Source: Allobacillus halotolerans
Lineage (GTDB): Bacteria; Bacillota; Bacilli; Bacillales; Alkalibacillaceae
Reading direction: 5' to 3'
Length of the DNA: 64,000 nt
Assembly: GCF_018967645.1 (NCBI RefSeq)
Contig: NZ_JAHLZF010000003.1
Span: forward strand, 124,316-188,315
The notes below the pieces were generated by a model. The model saw only the letters and a program-made list of their open reading frames with translations. It was not told the DNA's origin and made no database searches. The position numbers and the translations under genes are program-made. Shown piece after piece: positions 1-9,051 of this stretch (position 1 is its first letter; the number at the start of each line of letters is the position of its first letter).

Positions 1-1
1 G

Positions 2-241
2 TCTATTGATGAAATGAACGAGAAGGGAACGGTTGCAGAGAAATTAGGTGTCTTATATGAAAAAAATAAAGGATTACAAGTCGAAGATGCAGAAGAGTTT
101 CAACGAATGGTCACTGAAAACCTTCCGCCGCAACCGAATGATCATGAACGTATCCGACAAGTAAATATGGGGAAAGAAAGCGCTGATCCAGAAGAAAGAA
201 GAGAAATGGAAATTGGTCCGAATCGTTGTGCGGTAAAATGA
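2..241 (+). CDS. C-terminal end of a probable MBL-fold metallo-hydrolase (partial)
   Basis: An open frame enters from the left edge (first complete codon at base 2) and stops at 239-241, so only the last 79 residues are visible. The segment around LPPQPNDHERIRQVNMG followed by a terminal GPNRCAVK resembles, from memory, the C-terminus of Firmicute MBL-fold hydrolases of the YrkH / persulfide-dioxygenase-like group. There an Leu-Pro-Pro-rich tail follows the metallo-beta-lactamase domain. No metal-binding motif is inside the window, so the family call is inference. The internal ATG at base 14 has no ribosome binding site and is not taken as the start. Confidence 0.5.
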   Translation, partial: SIDEMNEKGTVAEKLGVLYEKNKGLQVEDAEEFQRMVTENLPPQPNDHERIRQVNMGKESADPEERREMEIGPNRCAVK

Positions 242-319
242 TTGTCATTAGTAAAAGGCTTTGTTAAGGCTCAGTGATGACTTTCTAATGTTGTAACACT
301 GAGTTGTTGAATTGTGAGA

Positions 320-545
320 AGCGAAGGTGGCGACTCCTGGTCGACTAAAAGCGGTCACGTCCTGTGACCAACGTCGACATTAGACCATCCGGGTCGTCAC
401 GGGAATAGCACGAGTCTCGAGACCCCGCAGGCCATGGTTTTGGGCCGAGGAGGCTCGAGCCGTGCCCGCGGTAAAGAAGACACTGCGATTTATCGCAGAT
501 GTCGCCCTTATGCCCTTTGGGTAAAAGCGTCCAGCGGTAGCGGAT
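320..545. repeat. Dispersed structured element, copy A
   Basis: The 412-base gap between the MBL-fold tail and the FMN reductase holds no credible gene. It contains a sequence homologous to 37881-38096. Three nested hairpins can be drawn: TCGAC 341-345 with GTCGA 373-377, enclosing GGTCAC 353-358 with GTGACC 364-369; and GACA 479-482 with TGTC 500-503, enclosing GCGAT 485-489 with ATCGC 492-496. At several paired positions both bases differ from the second copy in a way that keeps pairing. The motifs GAGACCCCGCAG and GAGGAGGCTC are also shared. I recognise this as a Bacillaceae-type intergenic repeat but know no function. Confidence 0.75.
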
Positions 546-586
546 CACAATATCAACAACGGACCTTAACAAACTAATAAAAAAGT

Positions 587-630
587 AACACCCGTAGTTA
601 ATTAAGATGTAATCAACTACGGGTGTTTTT
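587..630. terminator. Bidirectional terminator downstream of the FMN reductase gene
   Basis: A perfect 13-bp inverted repeat (AACACCCGTAGTT at 587-599, AACTACGGGTGTT at 615-627) has a T run on the + side. On the minus side, T6 follows after two bases. It ends the minus-strand reductase transcript. Confidence 0.85.
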
Positions 631-653
631 CTGTTCTTTCTAAGAATATAATT

Positions 654-1196
654 TTATTTCCCTTCAACAAATTCAATAAACGACTCTATTCTCTGGTCAA
701 GAAATTCGAGTGTATTTTGATCGGTCACTTCACCTGTATCTTCATCTATTTTTGTTTGAGCCGTTGTAATCGTTACTTCATTTGCTCCTGGCGGAAGTAC
801 ATTAGCTCTCAATGCACTCAACACTTGTCTTAGTTGAAGTTGTGCACGTAGAGTTCCTGCGGTACTGATCGAAGCACCAAGAATCATCACCTTTTTATCG
901 ATGAATACTTTATCGACACGAGAAGCCCAATCCAATGCGTTTTTCAGGACACCGGGAATAGACCAGTTGTATTCAGGTGTAATAATGATCACCGCATCCG
1001 CTTCTTTAATATTTTGTTTGAAGGTTTTAACAGCTTCTGGCGGATTGTGCTCATCATCTTGATTGTAAAGTGGAATGTCTTTCAATTCGGCGATGTCTAA
1101 TGAAATCTTATCCGAATATCTTTGTTGCATAGCCTTAGCTAAGTGCATATTGTACGATTTTTCCCTAAGGCTACCTACGATGGTAAATACGTTCAT
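654..1196 (-). CDS. NADPH-dependent FMN reductase family protein
   Basis: 180 residues with a flavodoxin-like fold signature. The N-terminal phosphate-binding loop is GSLREKSYN (residues 8-16), and TPEYNWSIPGVLKNALDW at about 73-90 is the classic FMN-binding and dimer motif of the NAD(P)H:FMN/azo/chromate reductase family. The expected reaction is reduction of FMN, quinones or other acceptors with NAD(P)H in the cytosol; the substrate cannot be told from sequence. GGAGG lies eight bases upstream of the ATG. It is transcribed in the same direction as the dpp-ykf operon, 103 bases after ykfD, and the gap holds a TATACT (minus strand, 1246-1251), so it may have its own promoter. Confidence 0.85.
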   Translation of the reverse strand: MNVFTIVGSLREKSYNMHLAKAMQQRYSDKISLDIAELKDIPLYNQDDEHNPPEAVKTFKQNIKEADAVIIITPEYNWSIPGVLKNALDWASRVDKVFIDKKVMILGASISTAGTLRAQLQLRQVLSALRANVLPPGANEVTITTAQTKIDEDTGEVTDQNTLEFLDQRIESFIEFVEGK

Positions 1197-1299
1197 TACT
1201 TATCCTCCTAAAGCGATCTAAGTTGCTGAATTCAATTCACCATCTAGTATAGCATGGATTGACTGCTCTTCCACTTTAACGAGTTTACCTATTCCTTCG

Positions 1300-2316
1300 T
1301 TACTTTGGCACAATCGTTTGATTGAGTTCTTCTGGTGTCATCTCAAAGAATTGCGGATCATATAAATGACACGCTACATAGCGTCCTTCTTCTGCTTCAA
1401 GCCATTTTGGTGTTTGTTCTGCACAGACATCACGGGCGAATGGACAACGTGTACGGAAAACGCAGCCAGAAGGTGGATCAATCGGACTTGGCAATTCACC
1501 TTTCAAAATGACACGAGATCGTTGTTCTTCGATTTTCGGGTCGGGGATCGGAACAGCAGATAACAAGGCTTGTGTGTATGGATGAAGCGGCTTTTCATAA
1601 AGGCGCTCACTATCTGTCAATTCAACGATATGTCCCAGATACATCACAGCTATTCGATCTGAAATATGTCGCACCATGGATAGGTCATGGGCAATAAATA
1701 AGAATGTTAATCCTTTTTCTTCTTGTAGACGTTCCAATAAATTGATGATTTGCGCTTGTACGGAAACATCGAGTGCTGAAATTGGTTCATCACAGATAAT
1801 AAATTCAGGTTCTAATGCTAATGCACGTGCAATGCCAATTCGTTGTCGTTGCCCGCCACTGAATTCATGGGGATAACGAGTAGCATGATCACGGTTTAAT
1901 CCTACTTCTTCCAGTAATTCGTAAATACGATCATGTCTTTCTTTTTTATTTTTGTACAAACCATGGACTTCCATTGGTTCAGCAATGATTTCTTTGACAG
2001 TAGACCGCGGATTTAATGATGCATAAGGATCTTGAAAAATCATTTGCATCTTTCGAAAGTAGTGTAAACGATTTTTCTCAGCGATTTTATGAACATCTTC
2101 GCCATCATAAAGAACTTCACCATCTGTTTTTGGGTAAAGGGTGAGTAACGTTCTCCCAGCTGTTGATTTACCGCACCCTGATTCTCCAACGAGACCAAAT
2201 GTTTCTCCTTTGTAGACTTCAAATGAAATCCCGTCCACTGCTTTTAAGGTTTGTCCACCGCCTACCCCAAAGTGTTTTTTTAGATCTTTTACTTCCAAAA
2301 TTGGTCGATAGCTCAT
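1300..2316 (-). CDS. ykfD: Oligopeptide ABC transporter ATP-binding protein YkfD
   Basis: 338 residues, a typical OppF/DppF-class ATPase: Walker [13 protein letters not shown] (41-52), Q-loop FQDP near 94-97, signature SGGQRQR (153-159), Walker B FIICDEP (172-178). The C-terminal oligopeptide-transporter domain has the Cys-rich [15 protein letters not shown] segment. It would energise peptide uptake together with DppD, giving the Dpp permease the usual pair of ATPases. It is the last gene of the dpp-ykf operon, starting four bases after ykfC. Orthology to B. subtilis YkfD rests on position and length. Confidence 0.9.
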   Translation of the reverse strand: MSYRPILEVKDLKKHFGVGGGQTLKAVDGISFEVYKGETFGLVGESGCGKSTAGRTLLTLYPKTDGEVLYDGEDVHKIAEKNRLHYFRKMQMIFQDPYASLNPRSTVKEIIAEPMEVHGLYKNKKERHDRIYELLEEVGLNRDHATRYPHEFSGGQRQRIGIARALALEPEFIICDEPISALDVSVQAQIINLLERLQEEKGLTFLFIAHDLSMVRHISDRIAVMYLGHIVELTDSERLYEKPLHPYTQALLSAVPIPDPKIEEQRSRVILKGELPSPIDPPSGCVFRTRCPFARDVCAEQTPKWLEAEEGRYVACHLYDPQFFEMTPEELNQTIVPK

Positions 2317-2320
2317 TTAC

Positions 2321-3253
2321 TTATTCCCCCGGTGTTTTATGATATCTTCGTGCGATACGGAATTCTTTCTCGTATTTCGTTCCTTTTAATGGAATGATTT
2401 CGATTCCTTTACCGGTCATTGGTGCATGAATCATTTTATCGTCTCCGTAATAGATGCCGACATGGGTGATTTTTTCTGGTGTTTCTTCTTTGGCGAAAAA
2501 TAGCAAGTCGCCGATTCCAAGTTGATCTTTTGGAACTTCGACACCTTCTTTTGCTTGGTCACTTGCGTCTCGTGGAATTTCATATCCATGTGCTTTGTGC
2601 ATATTGTAACTAAAACCGGAACAATCATAACCGAAGGCACTCATGCCACCCCAAAAGTATGAAAGGGATAAAAATTGCTTGCCAGTTTCAACAATTTCCT
2701 TTCCGCTACCTTGGTCAAGATCGTGAATGGATGAAGTGATCAGTACGTCCTTTTTATATAACCAAGCTTCTCCGGAAGGGGTTTGAACTTTCACTTTTAA
2801 ATCTTCGTGTTCAATGATCGGCAAGTAGGTCATGAAGCTTAATTCAAAAATAGGTTCGTCTTTATGATCGATTAAATTCGCTTGTTTTTTGGTGACGACA
2901 GCAACTTCTTCTCGGTTCCATAATTCACGCTTAACTTCTTTGAGTTGTATAGTTGGGACCCATCCCGGATAGCCGCGTTCATCTTTTCCGGAAGGCTGTC
3001 TGACAGCTATGACTTTGGACCAATCACCGTCAGTTTCCTCTATAATGACTTCTTCACCATACAGTAATTGCGATTGCACAAGATTGTCATCGCAAAGACC
3101 TTTTCGCAATTCAAAATTCAATGCATTGTACCAATCTTCTAATAAAACCGGATTGGTTATACCAGGCCGATCAATTTCTCTCGGAGAAGAAGGGCTTGTC
3201 CAAATGGTTGCTACTGGAACATCGACTACCCAGGTTGTTTGTTGTTCGTTCAT
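2321..3253 (-). CDS. ykfC: Gamma-D-glutamyl-L-diamino acid endopeptidase YkfC (NlpC/P60)
   Basis: 310 residues from the ATG preceded by GGAGG at the right distance; an ATG 21 bases upstream lies inside ykfB and has no such site. Two SH3-like regions (about 1-175) precede an NlpC/P60 catalytic domain: Cys211 in YDCSGF, His264 in THVGIYYG, His276 in MIHAP. The family cleaves the bond between gamma-D-Glu and the diamino acid in free murein peptides with an N-terminal L-Ala. There is no signal peptide, so it acts in the cytosol on imported peptides. This releases L-Ala-D-Glu, which YkfB then epimerises. Confidence 0.92.
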   Translation of the reverse strand: MNEQQTTWVVDVPVATIWTSPSSPREIDRPGITNPVLLEDWYNALNFELRKGLCDDNLVQSQLLYGEEVIIEETDGDWSKVIAVRQPSGKDERGYPGWVPTIQLKEVKRELWNREEVAVVTKKQANLIDHKDEPIFELSFMTYLPIIEHEDLKVKVQTPSGEAWLYKKDVLITSSIHDLDQGSGKEIVETGKQFLSLSYFWGGMSAFGYDCSGFSYNMHKAHGYEIPRDASDQAKEGVEVPKDQLGIGDLLFFAKEETPEKITHVGIYYGDDKMIHAPMTGKGIEIIPLKGTKYEKEFRIARRYHKTPGE

Positions 3254-3254
3254 G

Positions 3255-4358
3255 TTATCGTTCCTCCCTTTCACTGGACTGCTGATGTATCGAGTGAATC
3301 CCTAATCCAGGGTGTGCTGATAAATAGATATGGTTTCGGTCATAGGTTACGCCACCATTGATTAAGTCATCATTAAGCATTAGTGGTGCATCAAAATCAA
3401 AGCGTGTGATATTCGGTTGACTTGCTGCGAAATGTGCGGCGGCTGAAATGCCGAGCTTGGTCTCAATCATGCTACCGACCATACACGGAACACCGTATGC
3501 TTCAGCGAGTCGGTTGATTTTAAGTGCTTCGTGGATGCCTCCTGCTTTCATTAGCTTAATGTTAATCAGATCAGCACCTCTCATCTCCAATACTCGTCTG
3601 GCATCAATGGATGTAAAGACGGCTTCATCTGCCATGATCGGTGTTTCTGTATGTTCAGTCACTTGTTTTAGCCCTTCTAAATCATGGTATTTGACGGGTT
3701 GTTCGACAAGTTCAATGTTTAAATTTAAATCTTCCATTTTACGAATCGCAAAAATGGCTTCTTTTACCGACCAACCTTGGTTTGCATCAAGCCGGATTGT
3801 CGGTTGATCACCGACATTATCCCGGATGGCTTTTATTCTCTCAATATCCTTGGCGATTTCATCTTTTCCTACTTTAATTTTTAATAGATTAAAACCGTCC
3901 TTAATATATTGCTGTGCATCGTCGGCCATTTCACGAGGTTCATTGACACTGACCGTATAATCCGTTTCCAGTCTGTCGCGATAACCACCAAGTAGTTTAT
4001 ATAGCGGTAAACCTGTCTGCTGGGCAAAACAATCGTATAAGGCGATGTCTAAAGCAGCCTTCGCACTCGTATTGCGGATCATTGCTTGCTGTATAATTTG
4101 CATGATTTCTTCTAATTGATCAATCGACTTTCCAATTAAAAGTGGTTGATAGATTTGGTTGATGGCATAATCGATACTGTGAAGCGAATCACCGGTGATG
4201 ACATGGGTTGGTGGTGCTTCGCCGTACCCGATGATGCCGTTGTCGAGCGTCACTTTTACATAAACGGATTCAGCAACAGTAACTGTCCGCAATGCTGTTT
4301 TGAATGGTTTTTTTAATGGTATTTTTATATGGTGTGTTTCTATATTTTGAACCCGCAT
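3255..4358 (-). CDS. ykfB: L-Ala-D/L-Glu epimerase YkfB
   Basis: Enolase-superfamily epimerase of the muconate-lactonizing subgroup, 367 residues from the chosen ATG (five bases after ykfA, AGTAGG upstream). In this numbering the known catalytic set of the B. subtilis enzyme is present at the same positions: Lys162 in LKIKVG, metal ligands Asp191 (RLDANQGW), Glu219 (ELVEQP) and Asp244 (IMADEA), and Lys268 (INIKLMKAGG). It interconverts L-Ala-D-Glu and L-Ala-L-Glu so that ordinary peptidases can finish the degradation. An earlier in-frame ATG at 4385 would add nine residues inside ykfA and is less likely. Confidence 0.94.
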   Translation of the reverse strand: MRVQNIETHHIKIPLKKPFKTALRTVTVAESVYVKVTLDNGIIGYGEAPPTHVITGDSLHSIDYAINQIYQPLLIGKSIDQLEEIMQIIQQAMIRNTSAKAALDIALYDCFAQQTGLPLYKLLGGYRDRLETDYTVSVNEPREMADDAQQYIKDGFNLLKIKVGKDEIAKDIERIKAIRDNVGDQPTIRLDANQGWSVKEAIFAIRKMEDLNLNIELVEQPVKYHDLEGLKQVTEHTETPIMADEAVFTSIDARRVLEMRGADLINIKLMKAGGIHEALKINRLAEAYGVPCMVGSMIETKLGISAAAHFAASQPNITRFDFDAPLMLNDDLINGGVTYDRNHIYLSAHPGLGIHSIHQQSSEREER

Positions 4359-4362
4359 TGGT

Positions 4363-5307
4363 TTATAGCCTACTTTCTGAGTCATTCGATGAGCCAGTAA
4401 CACCTGGTTGAATGGTTAATGTTTTCGATTCAGTTGATAATCGTGCACGAGTTCCAAGCGGTATAGCGAAATGAGGTTGACAATGACCGATCTGGAACCC
4501 TTTCATGACTGGTTTTCCCAGCTGACGAAAATAATCATCAAGAACGGTCTCTAATGATAAAGATGGATTTCTGGTTGGTACTGCGTTATTAAAATCACCA
4601 ACGATGATTCCAGCCGCTTCTTCTAATTTTCCAGCATGCATTAATTGGGCAAGATAGCCATCAATCCGGTAAGGTTCTTCGTCAACGTCTTCAATTAACA
4701 GTAACTTCCCTTTTGTGTCCAACTCATATTGACCACCGAGACTACTTGCAATTAACGTTAAATTACCACCAACAATTTCGCCTTCAGCCTTCCCCTCTGC
4801 AATCACTTCTAAAGGTGCAATGGATTCATCATAAACAAGAAAAGTCGGTTCGAATAATTGGTTGAATTGCTTTTTGGACAATGGATGGAAATCTTCCTTA
4901 CCGACATCTGACGCTAGCATCGGTCCATGGAATGTAACGAGCCCCGTTTCTTGGCGTATAGCTGTGTGCAAGTAAGTCAGGTCGCTATAGCCCCAAAAGA
5001 TTTTCGGATTCTTTTTAATCAACTCGTAATCTAGCCGGTGGGCAATACGGGCTGTTCCATAACCTCCACCTGCAAAAATAATTCCCTTAATGGAATCATC
5101 TGCAAACATGTCATGCAAGTCTTCTAATCTTTCATCATCCGTTCCGGCTAAATAGCCATGAACGTTTTTAAGATGTTTTCCTTCTTGAATAGATAATCCA
5201 AAGCTTTCAATAAATGCTATTGATTTTTTATAGTTTTCGATATTTGGCGGGCTAGCCGGGGCGATCACCCCAACCGTGTCCCCATGTTTTAAAGGTTTAG
5301 GTAGCAT
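4363..5307 (-). CDS. ykfA: LD-carboxypeptidase family protein YkfA (MEROPS S66)
   Basis: 314 residues from the ATG beginning MLPKPLKHGDTVGVIAPASPP. An earlier ATG would add 23 residues and has no good ribosome site. The S66 signature is present: the nucleophile region FWGYSDLT (Ser108), an IEDVDEEPY segment with the acidic residue, and GHCQPHFAIPLG with the His. Members cleave L,D-peptide bonds such as the terminal D-Ala of murein tetrapeptides, or act like MccF. Here it sits between dppE and ykfB, which fits trimming of imported murein peptides. It is cytoplasmic. Confidence 0.9.
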   Translation of the reverse strand: MLPKPLKHGDTVGVIAPASPPNIENYKKSIAFIESFGLSIQEGKHLKNVHGYLAGTDDERLEDLHDMFADDSIKGIIFAGGGYGTARIAHRLDYELIKKNPKIFWGYSDLTYLHTAIRQETGLVTFHGPMLASDVGKEDFHPLSKKQFNQLFEPTFLVYDESIAPLEVIAEGKAEGEIVGGNLTLIASSLGGQYELDTKGKLLLIEDVDEEPYRIDGYLAQLMHAGKLEEAAGIIVGDFNNAVPTRNPSLSLETVLDDYFRQLGKPVMKGFQIGHCQPHFAIPLGTRARLSTESKTLTIQPGVTGSSNDSESRL

Positions 5308-5385
5308 GATATCGTGACTCCTTCGGTGAAATAATGAAATCAAAGAGGAGTGTTCGATTACTCCCCTTTGATTCACTTGAATCCA

Positions 5386-7068
5386 TTACTCTTTCGAAGC
5401 CCACTTCAATTCCAAATAACCTACAGGATGTCGTACGACACCGGAAACTTCAGGTTTTTGTAGTCCGACTTGATTGTAGAAGTGAATTGGGAAAAGTGGT
5501 AATTCATCAAATAAAACTTGTTCAGCTTCATAAAGGTATTCATAACGTTTCTCTTCATCCGCTTCATTTTTCGCATTGGCGATCAACTCATCATATTTTT
5601 CGTTCGACCAACCTGTACGGTTCATTGAAGAATCCGTTACAAAGCTTTCCAAGAAGTTAACCGGATCGGCATAATCTGCTAGAAATGAACTACGAGAGAA
5701 CTGTAAACTCAAACTTTTCTGGTCTTCTAAAAATACGTTCCACTCGGTATTCTCTAATGTCACATCGACGTCTAATTCTTCACTGTAAACCTCAGCCATA
5801 TATTCAGCGATCGCTCGGTGGGCATCGTCTGTATTATAAGAAAGAACAACTTCCGGTAATTCGTCGTACCCCTCTTCCTCCATACCTTCTTTTAGAAGCT
5901 GGCGTGCCTCTTCAGGATCATGCGTTAATAGGTCGCCGCTCTCTTCACGGAAGTCATTACCGTTAGCATCGGTAAATCCTGGAGAAACAAATCCTTTTGC
6001 AGGTACTTCTTTATTTTTGGTAATGTATTGAACGATATCTTCTTGGTTGATTACTTTAGCGAACGCTTTCCGGATCTTCTCATTTTGGAAAGGTTCCATT
6101 TCTACGTTAAAACGGTAGAAGTAAGTTCCCGCCTGATCTACGAAGAATGCGTCTTCATTATCCAATAGCTGTTCAGCCAAGTCAGATGGAATGGCAGCAG
6201 TGTCTAACTCACCACTTTCATACATTTGATATTCTGTATTTTCTTCATTGACCATCGCCCAGTGAACTTCTTCTAGGTCGACGTTCTCTGCATCCCAATA
6301 TTCAGGGTTCTTTTTAAACGTAAAATGACTCTCATGCTCCCATTCAGATAAAGTGAATGGCCCGTTACTAACAAAGGAATCGGCTTCAGCATGCCAATCT
6401 GGATTTTCTTCGGCAACGGCTTTATTGACTGGGAAGAAAGCAGGATTTGAAACTAAATCAAGGAAAAACCCAGTCGGTGCATTCAATGTTACTTTTAATG
6501 TTTTTTCATCTTCGGCGACCAAGCCAAGGTCTTCGGCACTTCCTTCGCCATTGTTAAAAGCTTCAGCACCTTCAATGAAGTAGCCAAGGAAAGCAGCTGG
6601 AGAAGCTTCATCTGGATCTAATAAACGGGTCCACGCAAAAACGAAATCTTCCGCAGTTACCGGATCACCATTCGACCAATTGGCATCTTCACGCAATGTG
6701 AAGGTATATTCCAATCCATCATCTGAGATATTCCAATCTTCAGCAATCCCAGCAGCTGGTTGATGCGATTCATCTAAACGCGTCAACCCTTCCATTAAGT
6801 TGTTTAGCGCGTTCCAAGAAACCGCATTAAATCCTTGTGGTGGATCAAAGGATGTCGGTTCGCTTCCGTTATTTAGACGGAGAACCTTGCCGCTACTTTC
6901 ACTCGATGATTCCTCATCCGATTCTGCTTCTTCTTGATCTGTTGACGATTCTTCTGTGTTTGAATCCTCGGAACCCGAATCCCCCTCTGAACTTTCATCA
7001 TTACCAGTAGTACAAGCGACTAGAAATGTAAACATCAGAATGAATAATAATACCAACCATTTTTTCAC
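5386..7068 (-). CDS. dppE: Dipeptide/oligopeptide-binding lipoprotein DppE
   Basis: 560 residues. A hydrophobic signal peptide ends in the lipobox LVAC, with the lipidated Cys near residue 19. A strongly acidic Ser/Glu/Asp-rich linker (about 22-60) precedes the SBP_bac_5 fold, seen in stretches such as LRLNNGSEPTSFDPPQG and EWEHESHFTFKKNPEYWD. It is the membrane-anchored ligand receptor of the Dpp transporter, binding dipeptides or murein tripeptides outside the cell. Its ATG overlaps the dppD stop by four bases (7065-7068), so the two are probably translationally coupled. The acidic linker is longer than usual and may reflect a salty habitat. Confidence 0.93.
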   Translation of the reverse strand: MKKWLVLLFILMFTFLVACTTGNDESSEGDSGSEDSNTEESSTDQEEAESDEESSSESSGKVLRLNNGSEPTSFDPPQGFNAVSWNALNNLMEGLTRLDESHQPAAGIAEDWNISDDGLEYTFTLREDANWSNGDPVTAEDFVFAWTRLLDPDEASPAAFLGYFIEGAEAFNNGEGSAEDLGLVAEDEKTLKVTLNAPTGFFLDLVSNPAFFPVNKAVAEENPDWHAEADSFVSNGPFTLSEWEHESHFTFKKNPEYWDAENVDLEEVHWAMVNEENTEYQMYESGELDTAAIPSDLAEQLLDNEDAFFVDQAGTYFYRFNVEMEPFQNEKIRKAFAKVINQEDIVQYITKNKEVPAKGFVSPGFTDANGNDFREESGDLLTHDPEEARQLLKEGMEEEGYDELPEVVLSYNTDDAHRAIAEYMAEVYSEELDVDVTLENTEWNVFLEDQKSLSLQFSRSSFLADYADPVNFLESFVTDSSMNRTGWSNEKYDELIANAKNEADEEKRYEYLYEAEQVLFDELPLFPIHFYNQVGLQKPEVSGVVRHPVGYLELKWASKE

Positions 7069-8078
7069 GTTGTTTCCTCCTTTTTATTCGTTAAATTGGG
7101 TGTATGAACTCTCTCATCATATAGCCAGCAATCTGCATAATGCGTTTCACTAGGCTCGTGACGGAGAGGGTATACCTTTTCACATACAAACATGGCATGT
7201 GGACATCTGGCGGTAAATGGACATCCAACCGGTGGAGAGAACAAATCTGGTGGTGTGCCGTCAATCGGTTCCAGTCTTTCTCCTTTTTGGTCCAGCCGTG
7301 GTATCGAATTCAGTAGTCCTTGTGTATAGGGGTGTTTAGGTTGATAGAAAACTTCATATTTTGTTCCTGATTCAACAATTTTCCCGGCGTACATGACGGC
7401 AATGCGGTCGGCAGCCTTCGCGACAACGCCTAAGTCGTGTGTAATCAAAATAATCGCGACATTCGTTTCTTCTTGGATGGTTTCAAACAACTCTAAAATT
7501 TGCGCTTGAATGGTGACGTCAAGTGCTGTCGTTGGTTCATCGGCAATCAAGAGATCAGGTTCACAAATTAAAGCGATTGCAATCACAATCCGCTGGCGCA
7601 TCCCCCCACTGAATTGGTGAGGGTATTGCTTGAGTCGCTCTTTCGGATTCGGAATTCCTACCAAGTCGAGCATTTCCAAAGCTTTTTGCTCAGCTTCTTT
7701 TCGAGATACCTTTTTATGTTGTCTCAAGCCTTCTGTCAATTGGTTACCGATGGTTAACGTCGGGTTTAACGCTGTCATAGGATCTTGGAAAATCATCGAA
7801 ATATCTACACCGCGTATTTTACGCATGTTTTTATCGCTTTCTTTCGCTAAATCATTCCCTTTAAAGATGATTTCACCGTTCGCTATTTTACCGGCTGGTG
7901 AGGGGATTAAGCGCATAATGCTATTTGCTGTCACACTCTTTCCACAACCGGATTCACCGACAATTGCCAGTGTTTCACCTTCATGAAGATCGAAATCAAC
8001 GCCGCGGACAGCTTTGATTTCTCCACCATACGTTGAAAACGTGACATGAAGGTCGTTCACTTCTAGAATTTTTTTCAT
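7065..8078 (-). CDS. dppD: Dipeptide ABC transporter ATP-binding protein DppD
   Basis: 337 residues with Walker A GESGCGKS near 41-48, signature SGGMRQR and Walker B LLIADEP, plus the C-terminal oligopeptide-transporter extension with paired cysteines ([15 protein letters not shown]). It hydrolyses ATP at the inner face of the DppBC channel, probably as a heterodimer with YkfD. AGGAGG precedes the start. It follows dppC by five bases and overlaps dppE by four. Confidence 0.94.
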   Translation of the reverse strand: MKKILEVNDLHVTFSTYGGEIKAVRGVDFDLHEGETLAIVGESGCGKSVTANSIMRLIPSPAGKIANGEIIFKGNDLAKESDKNMRKIRGVDISMIFQDPMTALNPTLTIGNQLTEGLRQHKKVSRKEAEQKALEMLDLVGIPNPKERLKQYPHQFSGGMRQRIVIAIALICEPDLLIADEPTTALDVTIQAQILELFETIQEETNVAIILITHDLGVVAKAADRIAVMYAGKIVESGTKYEVFYQPKHPYTQGLLNSIPRLDQKGERLEPIDGTPPDLFSPPVGCPFTARCPHAMFVCEKVYPLRHEPSETHYADCWLYDERVHTPNLTNKKEETT

Positions 8079-8083
8079 TGGGG

Positions 8084-9049
8084 TTACCTCCTGAGTTTCG
8101 GGTCTAAGGCATCTTGTAAGCCATCACCTAGTACGTTAAAGGCAAACATGGTTGCCGAGATGAAAAATGCTGGGAAGAATAAGCGCCACCAATGCCCAGA
8201 CAAAATCGTTGTCAACGCATCATTAGCCATCACACCCCAACTAGCGAAAGGAAACTGGACGCCTAGACCTAAAAAGCTTAAAAAGGCTTCTGCAAAGATG
8301 GCTGTAGGTACCGTCAACGTCATTTGAACGATGATTGGTCCCATTGTGTTCGGTAATAAATTTTTCCGGATAATCCGACTCGTTTTTGCGCCAAATGACT
8401 TTGATGCATGGACGAATTCATAGTTTTTGATCTGTAAAACTTGTCCACGGACAATCCGGGCCATACCTACCCAACCCGTAACCGTCAGTGCCAAAATAAT
8501 CGTTGAAAGACTCGGTCCCAAAACAACCAATAACAAAATAACGACGAGTAAATAAGGTAATCCGTATAATATCTCGACAATCCGCATCATAAGATTATCG
8601 GTTCTTCCGCCTTTATAGCCTGAGACACCTCCGTAAATGACACCAACCGTAAAATCAATGAGGGCAGCCATAATGCCGACGAATAAAGAAATCCGAGCGC
8701 CATACCATGTCCGTGTAAAGACGTCTCTACCAAGATTGTCTGTCCCAAACCAATAGGTCGAGGAAGGCGGTTGGTTTTGATTTGCCAAGCTTGTTTCACT
8801 AACTGAATAAGGTGTTAAGTATGGACCGATGATCGCCATGATTCCTAATAGAATGAGAAAAATCAGTCCACCCATTGCTATGTAATTGGAACGAAGACGA
8901 ATCCAGGCGTCCTTCCAATAGGAGAGTGAAGGACGAACAACGGTATTGGATGAGTCACTTGATCCTTCCAATGGTTTAAACCAATCGAGGGGAATCTCTT
9001 TTGAATTTGGATCGATGTGGTCGTGTGATTGTGTTGTATGTGATTTCAT
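8084..9049 (-). CDS. dppC: Dipeptide ABC transporter permease DppC
   Basis: 321 residues. A polar N-terminal tail of about 50 residues precedes a first membrane helix (IAMGGLIFLILLGIMAIIG). The BPD_transp_1 domain follows with about five more helices, and the EAA-type ATPase contact loop is around EAFLSFLGLGVQFPFASWG. It forms half of the membrane channel with DppB. Its start is two bases after the dppB stop, with GAGGGG in the end of dppB. Confidence 0.94.
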   Translation of the reverse strand: MKSHTTQSHDHIDPNSKEIPLDWFKPLEGSSDSSNTVVRPSLSYWKDAWIRLRSNYIAMGGLIFLILLGIMAIIGPYLTPYSVSETSLANQNQPPSSTYWFGTDNLGRDVFTRTWYGARISLFVGIMAALIDFTVGVIYGGVSGYKGGRTDNLMMRIVEILYGLPYLLVVILLLVVLGPSLSTIILALTVTGWVGMARIVRGQVLQIKNYEFVHASKSFGAKTSRIIRKNLLPNTMGPIIVQMTLTVPTAIFAEAFLSFLGLGVQFPFASWGVMANDALTTILSGHWWRLFFPAFFISATMFAFNVLGDGLQDALDPKLRR

Positions 9050-9051
9050 GC

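Noticed and set aside
345-572. Minus-strand frame of 75 codons in repeat copy A
   Set aside because: It lies in the structured repeat and is not kept in the second copy at 37881-38096.
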